The notes beneath the pieces are model-generated. The model saw nothing but the letters and a program-made list of their open reading frames with translations, was not told where the DNA came from and did not search any database. A stretch of DNA of 7,979 bases from Bacteroidales bacterium (lineage in GTDB: Bacteria; Bacteroidota; Bacteroidia; Bacteroidales; UBA1402), in assembly GCA_012511135.1 (NCBI GenBank), contig JAAZGQ010000232.1:1-7979 (forward strand), in the 5' to 3' direction. Shown piece after piece: positions 1 through 4,353 of this stretch. The position numbers and the translations under genes were made by a program. How positions within the stretch are numbered: position 1 is the first letter of the stretch; every line of letters begins with the position of its first letter.

Positions 1-1250
1 AGCATATTGGTGTTGCTTTGTGTTTTTCTCCAACAGCCGGTAGCAACAATTAAACCTTCAATATCGAACTCGTTGGCACAAACCAACTGGCGTACCATCG
101 ATTGTTCATCGTCGGGATCGGCACCCAGATCGGTGGTATTAATTATTCTGGGTTTGGTATAACTTAGCGCTGATTTGGGCTTTATACACCTGTCTGCGCG
201 ATCCTTAAATTCTTTTTGGTAATCGTCGCGCCACTTGGAAATGCTTGTTTTTCCTGGACCGTCAACATAATGATTGGAGTTATCTTTACGCACATATTGT
301 CCACCCCAACTAGGCTGAGTTGGGTCTTCGGGGTTATTGATTCCACGGTTTGCGCTTACCAGATAAAGAAAAGCAGGAGAATCTCCTTCACACACGCCGG
401 TGCATCCCATTCCTTCGTGTGGGTAAATATCACACAAAGGCCCGTGATTAAAACGAATATGCTCGTTAACCCATGCCAGATCAGAAATTGGATCATGGCC
501 ACCGAACATTCCCTGATAAGTTGTTCTGGAATCAATAATAAATAAATCAGGAAATTCATTCATCATCCACTCATGCGTAGCATCCTGGCAGTAAATAAGA
601 AAAATACGGAGCTTGCTGATAAAAGCCTTGAGTTCCTTTTTAGTTCGTGTGTTTTTTACATCCCAAATTGCCTGAGCGACCTCACGTGGCCCTCCCCAAA
701 CACCTATCCATAGAGGGCGGGGGTCTGGTTTGTCGGCAGTGGCAATAATGGCGTTGGAAGCTTCGCTGTCCAGTCCCTTGCCTATAATTTCCTTATAATC
801 CTGTTTTCCACACCCCCACTTAATACTAAGTCCATGGTTATTTGCTTTGCCCTCGTATGTAACCGAGCGAAGATAATCAGCCGTAGGGTAATCAGGGTCG
901 TAGGTTTTCAGGTTATCGTACACCATTTCATACCGGTCAAGTACATCAAGAATATTCTTTTTATGTGCTTCCATAGCAAAAGTACCTGCTGCTGCCACAA
1001 GTCCCTCGATATCAAACTCATTGGCATACAGCAAAAAACGAACCATAGACTGCATGTCGTCAGGATCACTTTTCATTGTATTGGGTACATCGTTTCCAGT
1101 TTTTACTACACCAATAGGGGGGAAATCCGAGATCATTATTACCCGGGGTTTTTCATTTCTTTTTGATTCCTCCTCATTTGCCAAAAGGGAATAAAAAGGA
1201 TAGATTATTGAAAATAAGATAAAAAGGAGTAATCTAAAGTTGGTTTTCAC
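1..1250 (-). CDS. Secreted DUF1593 / Sde182-type nucleoside-hydrolase-like protein, tandem domains, 3' end cut by window edge
   Basis: The frame is open from a GTG at 1250 to the left edge (416 codons, no stop). The next in-frame triplets upstream are TGA-CTT-ACT, so GTG is the only sensible start. Residues 1-24 form a signal peptide: a short KTNFR start, then a hydrophobic stretch ending near LLAN. A nucleoside-hydrolase-like domain spans about 34-345. It shows SDPDDMQSMVRF at 61-72 (acidic metal-site-like cluster), GVWGG around W185, NHGPLC, EGDSPAF at 288-294 and PSWGG around W315. A second copy begins at 366 with KPRI and TTDLGADPDDEQSMV, and is cut by the edge. Members of this family (PF07632) are secreted and related in fold to nucleoside hydrolases. 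Some have been linked to polysaccharide degradation, but the substrate is unsettled. It lies 152 bases downstream of an esterase gene in the same direction. Family call is firm; function is not. Confidence 0.9.
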   Translation of the reverse strand, partial: MKTNFRLLLFILFSIIYPFYSLLANEEESKRNEKPRVIMISDFPPIGVVKTGNDVPNTMKSDPDDMQSMVRFLLYANEFDIEGLVAAAGTFAMEAHKKNILDVLDRYEMVYDNLKTYDPDYPTADYLRSVTYEGKANNHGLSIKWGCGKQDYKEIIGKGLDSEASNAIIATADKPDPRPLWIGVWGGPREVAQAIWDVKNTRTKKELKAFISKLRIFLIYCQDATHEWMMNEFPDLFIIDSRTTYQGMFGGHDPISDLAWVNEHIRFNHGPLCDIYPHEGMGCTGVCEGDSPAFLYLVSANRGINNPEDPTQPSWGGQYVRKDNSNHYVDGPGKTSISKWRDDYQKEFKDRADRCIKPKSALSYTKPRIINTTDLGADPDDEQSMVRQLVCANEFDIEGLIVATGCWRKTQSNTNM

Positions 1251-1377
1251 AGTAAGTCATTTATTGTAATTAACACTTAGGCAAAAAATCGTTTGTCTAA
1301 TAATCAATCTTGTTATTATTCGGCATACTTAAAGCAATATAATGGTATCTTTAGCGATATCTTAAACGATTTGGCAA

Positions 1378-1385
1378 CAAAGATA
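1378..1385 (-). promoter_or_regulatory. Candidate -7 element for the DUF1593 gene
   Basis: On the minus strand this reads TATCTTTG, a full match to the Bacteroidota -7 consensus TAnnTTTG. It sits in the 152-base gap between the esterase stop and the GTG of the DUF1593 gene, and would give a leader of about 120 bases. I do not find a TTG at the usual 19-21 base spacing, so the gene could equally be read through from the esterase. Confidence 0.3.
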
Positions 1386-1402
1386 AAAAAAGAACTCAAT
1401 TT

Positions 1403-2596
1403 TTATGGGAAGTTTGAATATATCTCCGGCAGAACCGATTTTCCCAACAACTCATATCCGGCAACATTGGGATGCAGCCAGTCGTTTGAATATTTTGCCA
1501 ACAATTGAGCAGGCTCGTTCGGGTCGCGGATCGCTTTGTCAAAATCTATGCAGGCATCAAAATTTCCGTCTGCGCGTATCCATTGATTCACTGTATTTCT
1601 GACGGAATCACGGGCCTCGGTATAGTAGCTGTGGCCTTTGAATGGAGTGATGGTGGCGCCGTACACTTTTACGTTCATGGCATGGGCATCGGCAATGATT
1701 GTTTTGTAGGCATCGATAATGGCAGAGGCTGCTACTCCCGCGGCAATGTCGTTAACACCATAAAAAATAATGATCCTGCGCAAAGCCGATTGACTTAATA
1801 AATCTTCCTTATACCTGCTAAGTCCTGAGCCTGTTAAAGTAGTAGCACCAATACCCAAATTGAGCACAGCCATTTTTTCGGTGCGTGGATTATCAAGCAG
1901 CTGCTGCGAAAATACGTCGGTCCAGCGGTTTTGAAGACCGCCGGACAAGCCATAACCGTCGCTTATGGAATTACCCAGAACGCCGATACAGCCCGCGGTG
2001 TCCGGCGCCAGTACATCGATGGTATTGATATGGAACCAATGGGGCGTTATGACCGAAGCAGCAAAATCAGCCGATGCAGATTGGTCTCCACTCAGGAGGT
2101 ATGAATCGGTACGTGAACCTGCATGCCCCGTTATATCGGCAGAAGATGAGGCCTGCCCGTAATGTATGGTGATGGCAACGCGCATGCCCGGTGTTAGCTC
2201 GAAAGCACAAGGCTCGGACCAAACTACCGAAAAGGCTTCCAGCTTGACAGAACGATTGCCCTTAAAAAGCAAGGGAGTTATAGTTGAGGCATCAACTCTG
2301 CTCCCTCCCGTCGAAACAGCTATGTTTACTGAATTCAGGCTTAGCGGTGTTGAGCAGGTTTTATTCGAGATTTTCAAGCGCAAACTGTCACCGCCAATCG
2401 AAACACGTACAATTTGACGTAAAGTATTGTTGGCCAGATAGGGAGAAGGTGGCGTATTAGCTGCCCCTGCCGCATAAGTGGCACAGCTCCAGCTACCCAC
2501 CCAAATCTCTTCCTGGCTGTAAAGATTTCCTGCCATTAACAAGAAAACCAGGAAAAGCAGAATGGAATAGAAAGGCCTCCGCTTTTTTGCTTTCAT
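1403..2596 (-). CDS. Secreted two-domain SGNH/GDSL hydrolase (XynE-like esterase)
   Basis: This is a 397-residue predicted secreted serine esterase. I chose the ATG at 2596 because it gives a compact signal peptide (MKAKKRR, then a hydrophobic core ending near NLYSQ) and follows a purine-rich leader. An in-frame ATG at 2620 would add eight residues. Residues about 29-190 form the N-terminal beta-rich domain of XynE-like enzymes, with WVGSW and TLRQIVRVSIGG. The SGNH domain follows. Block I is GNSISDG with nucleophile Ser210; block II has Gly250 in NLGIGAT; block III is GVND with Asn282; block V is DWLHP with Asp372 and His375, so the catalytic set is complete. Asn replaces Asp in the GDS motif, a variant I know from Bacteroidota acetyl esterases. 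Such enzymes commonly deacetylate plant or microbial polysaccharides; the substrate here is not known. It may share a transcript with the DUF1593 gene downstream. Confidence 0.92.
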   Translation of the reverse strand: MKAKKRRPFYSILLFLVFLLMAGNLYSQEEIWVGSWSCATYAAGAANTPPSPYLANNTLRQIVRVSIGGDSLRLKISNKTCSTPLSLNSVNIAVSTGGSRVDASTITPLLFKGNRSVKLEAFSVVWSEPCAFELTPGMRVAITIHYGQASSSADITGHAGSRTDSYLLSGDQSASADFAASVITPHWFHINTIDVLAPDTAGCIGVLGNSISDGYGLSGGLQNRWTDVFSQQLLDNPRTEKMAVLNLGIGATTLTGSGLSRYKEDLLSQSALRRIIIFYGVNDIAAGVAASAIIDAYKTIIADAHAMNVKVYGATITPFKGHSYYTEARDSVRNTVNQWIRADGNFDACIDFDKAIRDPNEPAQLLAKYSNDWLHPNVAGYELLGKSVLPEIYSNFP

Positions 2597-2680
2597 CCTA
2601 TCTTCTTTGGGCTTGTGCATACGGCGTATTAATTATTGTTTCCTGACAAATCTGACACCTATAACATAATAGTGAGGTAA

Positions 2681-2800
2681 CTATTTCAGAATTTCACTTG
2701 ACATATCGGCTAGAATTTCCTTATCTCCGCAAAACCGGATTATATTAGGTTTTTCATCGTGCCATGCCGAAGTGTAGCCTTCCTCAAAAATGGCATTCAT
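2681..2800 (-). CDS. Orphan 39-residue ORF, possible small gene or C-terminal gene remnant
   Basis: An ATG at 2800 opens 39 codons ending in TAG at 2681-2683, 60 bases upstream of the first possible ATG of the esterase gene and in the same direction. The peptide (starting MNAIFEEGYTSAWH, ending MSSEILK) is mixed and soluble in composition, with no signal peptide or membrane segment. It reads like the tail of a globular protein. An in-frame TAG stop lies five codons upstream of the ATG, so it does not extend. I do not recognise the family. It may be a short leader gene of the esterase transcript, the decayed end of a lost gene, or chance. Confidence 0.25.
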   Translation of the reverse strand: MNAIFEEGYTSAWHDEKPNIIRFCGDKEILADMSSEILK

Positions 2801-2873
2801 TATCTGACAGTTAATCTAATTCCAAGAAAAATCGTATTGGAATTTGGTTTCCTTTGGTTCAAAAAAAGACTAA

Positions 2874-2881
2874 CAAAAATA
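2874..2881 (-). promoter_or_regulatory. Candidate -7 element upstream of the orphan ORF and esterase
   Basis: The minus strand reads TATTTTTG, matching TAnnTTTG. It sits in a 15-base sequence that recurs exactly in front of the SPOR gene (2873-2887 and 4253-4267). No clear TTG is present 19-21 bases upstream. If used, it would transcribe 2681-2800 and then the esterase gene. Confidence 0.25.
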
Positions 2882-2960
2882 CACATTAATTGTATTTCCA
2901 CCTCTTTTTCAATGATTTTTACAAGTTAAATTTACCCCAAAAGCGTACTGCAGTGAAAGG

Positions 2961-3105
2961 GCCTGCCCGAAGCCGATATATAGACACGGCGCCTGAAGCA
3001 CGCAGAGGCCGGCAAAATTTGCCTGTGAAGGCTCGCCAGAGACAAACAGGCAACGCCGGCGTCCAGTGCTGACCAGCCGGGGATATCGGGAGGCTTCGGG
3101 CAGGC
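2961..3105. repeat. GC-rich inverted-repeat element with nested hairpins
   Basis: The ends are a perfect 14-base inverted repeat: GCCTGCCCGAAGCC at 2961-2974 and its reverse complement at 3092-3105. Inside, TTGCCTGT (3019-3026) pairs with ACAGGCAA (3046-3053), and GCCGGC at 3008-3013 pairs with GCCGGC at 3055-3060, giving a long imperfect hairpin around a 19-base loop. GGCAAAATTTGCC at 3011-3023 is itself a palindrome. The right end overlaps the first 39-base direct repeat. The arrangement resembles a dispersed intergenic repeat or a MITE-like non-autonomous element. I see no transposase, and no target-site duplication is obvious beside the inverted repeats. Structure is seen directly; mobility is inference. 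Confidence 0.6.
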
Positions 3106-3138
3106 GCTTGAACGAATGGAAGCGTCGCAAGGGAAGCA
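3100..3138. repeat. 39-base direct repeat, copy 1
   Basis: Positions 3100-3138 are identical to 3160-3198, giving a period of exactly 60 bases with a 21-base unlike segment between the copies. Each copy contains a small hairpin: CGCTT at 3105-3109 pairs with AAGCG at 3120-3124 across a 10-base loop. The first bases overlap the right inverted repeat of the preceding element, so the two look like parts of one compound unit. Confidence 0.8.
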
Positions 3139-3159
3139 TTACAAAAAGGAAACCGAGCA

Positions 3160-3198
3160 GCAGGCGCTTGAACGAATGGAAGCGTCGCAAGGGAAGCA
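3160..3198. repeat. 39-base direct repeat, copy 2
   Basis: This is an exact copy of 3100-3138. It ends in the eight-A run that forms the T-tract of the leftward tRNA-Cys terminator, so the compound repeat abuts the transcript end. Two copies only; no third copy is visible in the window. Confidence 0.8.
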
Positions 3199-3231
3199 AA
3201 AAAAAGCAGTCCCCCTTGTTAAAGAGACTGC
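3198..3231 (-). terminator. Rho-independent terminator of tRNA-Cys
   Basis: On the minus strand, GCAGTC (3231-3226) pairs with GACTGC (3211-3206). A weaker CTT/AAG extension closes a four-base loop with a small internal bulge. Eight T residues follow at once (3205-3198). It begins about 20 bases past the 3' end of the tRNA and would end transcripts from the tRNA promoter and any read-through from the three-gene set upstream. Confidence 0.65.
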
Positions 3232-3252
3232 CATTTAAAAAAATTAATCAAG

Positions 3253-3323
3253 AGGTTCCTGGCGGATTCGAACCGCCGTAAGCGGTTTTGCAGACCGTTA
3301 CCTAGCCACTCGGTCAAGGAACC
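3253..3323 (-). tRNA. tRNA-Cys (anticodon GCA)
   Basis: A 71-base cloverleaf reads leftward. The acceptor arms are GGTTCCT and AGGAACC with discriminator U73, the base expected of cysteine tRNAs. The D arm is ACC/GGT, the anticodon loop is CTGCAAA with GCA at 3291-3289, and the T arm is GGCGG-TTCGAAT-CCGCC. The terminal pair of the anticodon stem (27-43) is an A-C mismatch. CCA is not encoded. It has its own promoter and terminator and lies 42 bases downstream of a cysteine-rich membrane protein gene in the same direction. Confidence 0.97.
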
Positions 3324-3355
3324 GATTTCGGCAGCAAGCCGGATTTTTCAGAGCG

Positions 3356-3386
3356 CAAAGATACGCTATACTTTAGTTCTACACAA
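3356..3386 (-). promoter_or_regulatory. Promoter of tRNA-Cys (-33 TTG, -7 TATCTTTG)
   Basis: The minus strand carries TTG at 3386-3384, then exactly 20 bases, then TATCTTTG at 3363-3356. This matches the Bacteroidota sigma-ABfr pattern (TTG, 19-21 bases, TAnnTTTG), and is the best promoter in the window. The expected start near 3349 gives a leader of about 25 bases before the tRNA. The -33 element lies inside the last codons of the preceding coding gene. Confidence 0.6.
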
Positions 3387-3548
3387 GGTCTCCGCGCATT
3401 TTTTATCCTTCAGCGGACAAGAAGCACAAGCCCCGTTGCAGCCTTTAGCTTGAGGAGCAGTCCTGAAAAATTGAACCAGTCGCCAGGCCAGCCAGGCAAA
3501 ACTAAGCCCGACAAGCAGATAAACCACTATTTCCTGAAAAGCAAACAT
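3366..3548 (-). CDS. Small cysteine-rich membrane protein, FeoB-associated type
   Basis: A 60-residue protein. The start is the ATG at 3548; a TTG two codons further upstream (3554) is less likely. One membrane span covers about residues 6-28 (EIVVYLLVGLSFAWLAWRLVQFF), followed by a short polar tail rich in cysteine: C37, C41, C44, C51 and C56, with CNGACASCPL at its heart. This plan, an N-terminal QEIVVYLLV-like span then a CxxxCxxC tail, fits the FeoB-associated Cys-rich membrane protein family (PF12669), whose role in ferrous iron uptake is presumed rather than proven. No feoA or feoB is nearby in this window, so an iron role is inference. It starts 24 bases after the winged-helix gene and is probably the last gene of that transcript. 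Confidence 0.8.
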   Translation of the reverse strand: MFAFQEIVVYLLVGLSFAWLAWRLVQFFRTAPQAKGCNGACASCPLKDKKCAETLCRTKV

Positions 3549-3572
3549 CGTCAATTATTCAAAACACAAAAA

Positions 3573-3770
3573 TCAGCTCAAAGCCACAAAAATCTCGTCT
3601 TCTTCGAAGAAAACCACTTTTTTCTCACGAGCCAGCCATCCTAATGCCGCATAAAGATCTTTCTCGGTCAGCTTGGTCAATTTTTTGACTTCTTTCAGGC
3701 TTTTACGCCCGCCGGCAGCGTTCAGCACTGTCCAAACAGAGCCGGCATTATTTCCAATTTTTTCTTCCAT
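3573..3770 (-). CDS. Small winged helix-turn-helix protein, DUF2582 type
   Basis: A 65-residue protein. It starts MEEKIGNNAGSVWTVLN, then has a helix-turn-helix: the region about 24-33 (SLKEVKKLTK) and a likely recognition helix at 35-49 (TEKDLYAALGWLARE), followed by a beta wing (KKVVFFEEDEIFVAL). This matches the short single-domain DUF2582 family found in Bacteroidota and some archaea. The family is assigned a DNA-binding fold, but its targets are not known to me. It has no second domain for sensing or dimerising, so it may act as a protein-protein adaptor instead. The ATG at 3770 lies five bases past the stop of the SPOR gene, so the two are almost certainly co-transcribed. Confidence 0.85.
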   Translation of the reverse strand: MEEKIGNNAGSVWTVLNAAGGRKSLKEVKKLTKLTEKDLYAALGWLAREKKVVFFEEDEIFVALS

Positions 3771-3775
3771 AATAC

Positions 3776-4228
3776 TTATTCTTTAATTAAAATCCATGCA
3801 TCCGGGAAATCCTTGCTCAATTCACGAACCTTGGCCTGAGCATCGGCCTTGACTTCGTAAAAAGCAACTATCACCCTGTACATAAGTTTTTCATTCTGTC
3901 CCAATACCGCTTTATAGCCTTGGTCAATCATCTTGTTGCGTAAATTTTCTGCATTGGTACGATTAATAAAACTGCCCACAACCACCGCATAAGGACCGGA
4001 TTCACCGGCCAGTCCAATCACCTCTATTTTTTCGGCAGCTTCTTTAACGCCGGTCTTTTCGATCACTTCAATCTGTTCATCTTGTTCGTCGTTAACCTGA
4101 GCCTGAATTTCCTGTTTGGCTTTGGCACGTTCGTAAGTAGCACTGTAAGCTTCTTTGTTAGATTTGCAGGAACTCAGTACCAGAGCTGCAGCAAACAATA
4201 AGCCAAGGCTTTTATTAATGACATTCAT
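3776..4228 (-). CDS. SPOR-domain lipoprotein
   Basis: A 150-residue protein. Residues 1-20 are a lipoprotein signal peptide with lipobox L18-S19-S20-C21, so the mature protein should be lipid-anchored in the envelope. A charged, probably coiled linker covers about 25-70 (many K, E and Q). A SPOR domain spans about 77-148, starting GPYAVVVGSFINRTNAENLR and ending DAWILIKE. SPOR domains bind peptidoglycan strands stripped of stem peptides, which is typical of septal or wall-remodelling proteins. The residues after the cysteine (KSNKEA) lack the acidic pair of the surface lipoprotein export signal described in some Bacteroidota, so a periplasm-facing location is more likely; this is inference. 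It is the first gene of a three-gene leftward set, divergent from folC. Confidence 0.88.
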   Translation of the reverse strand: MNVINKSLGLLFAAALVLSSCKSNKEAYSATYERAKAKQEIQAQVNDEQDEQIEVIEKTGVKEAAEKIEVIGLAGESGPYAVVVGSFINRTNAENLRNKMIDQGYKAVLGQNEKLMYRVIVAFYEVKADAQAKVRELSKDFPDAWILIKE

Positions 4229-4253
4229 AATCGGGAAAATTTAAAATTCAGGA

Positions 4254-4261
4254 CAAAAATA
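4254..4261 (-). promoter_or_regulatory. Candidate -7 element for the SPOR-winged helix-Cys-rich gene set
   Basis: The minus strand reads TATTTTTG, matching TAnnTTTG, 25 bases before the SPOR ATG at 4228. A TTTT lies 20 bases upstream in place of the usual TTTG or TTG. The surrounding 15 bases are identical to those at 2873-2887. Confidence 0.45.
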
Positions 4262-4323
4262 CACATTTTTATTTTGATTTAAAAAGCCATTTTATCTTAA
4301 AAGGAAATCCGACCAAAAAGCAG

Positions 4324-4331
4324 TACTTTTG
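4324..4331 (+). promoter_or_regulatory. folC: Candidate -7 element of folC
   Basis: TACTTTTG followed by CAAAG is a full match to TAnnTTTG. It would start transcription near 4338, only about 16 bases before the folC ATG. No TTG stands at the right distance upstream. There is no Shine-Dalgarno sequence before the ATG, as is usual in Bacteroidota. Confidence 0.5.
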
Positions 4332-4353
4332 CAAAGTTTTCTATCTTGCCTTT

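Larger units (their letters stand above)
2621..3252. other. Gene-poor interval of about 630 bases
   Basis: This interval separates the esterase gene from tRNA-Cys. From left to right it holds a 39-codon ORF (2681-2800, minus), an AT-rich stretch (about 2801-2940) with one -7-like element, a GC-rich inverted-repeat element (2961-3105), two 39-base direct repeats, and the tRNA-Cys terminator. Base composition changes sharply near 2940, from A/T-rich to G/C-rich, which marks the repeat block as distinct from its surroundings. I see no convincing full-length gene in it. Confidence 0.7.

Noticed and set aside
356..559. Minus-strand ORF of 67 codons
   Set aside because: It lies wholly inside the DUF1593 gene in another frame; the conserved motifs are in the longer frame that stays open to the edge.
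216..1166. Plus-strand ORFs of 109 and 110 codons at 216-545 and 834-1166
   Set aside because: Both are antisense shadows of the DUF1593 gene, in register with its codons.
1958..1980. Asn in place of Asp in the GDS motif as a sign of a dead esterase
   Set aside because: The serine, block II glycine, GVND asparagine and the DWLH Asp-His are all present. The GNS form occurs in related esterases, as I recall, so activity is expected.
3100..3198. Mini CRISPR array (39-base repeat, 21-base spacer)
   Set aside because: Only two repeats, the spacer is too short for a normal array, there are no cas genes, and the repeats merge with a hairpin element and a terminator.
2909..3199. Minus-strand ORF of 96 codons across the repeat block
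   Set aside because: It consists of the translated direct repeats and inverted-repeat element, and runs through the tRNA terminator side. The duplicated N-terminus (LPLRRFHSFKRL twice) is simply the 39-base repeat. No recognisable domain.
3066..3281. Plus-strand ORF of 71 codons
   Set aside because: It runs through the terminator and into the tRNA-Cys gene on the other strand; the RLNEWKRRKGS repeat is the DNA repeat read in another frame.
3549..3554. TTG start two codons before the ATG of the cysteine-rich protein
   Set aside because: The ATG at 3548 gives the normal family N-terminus right before the membrane span; nothing supports the rarer start.
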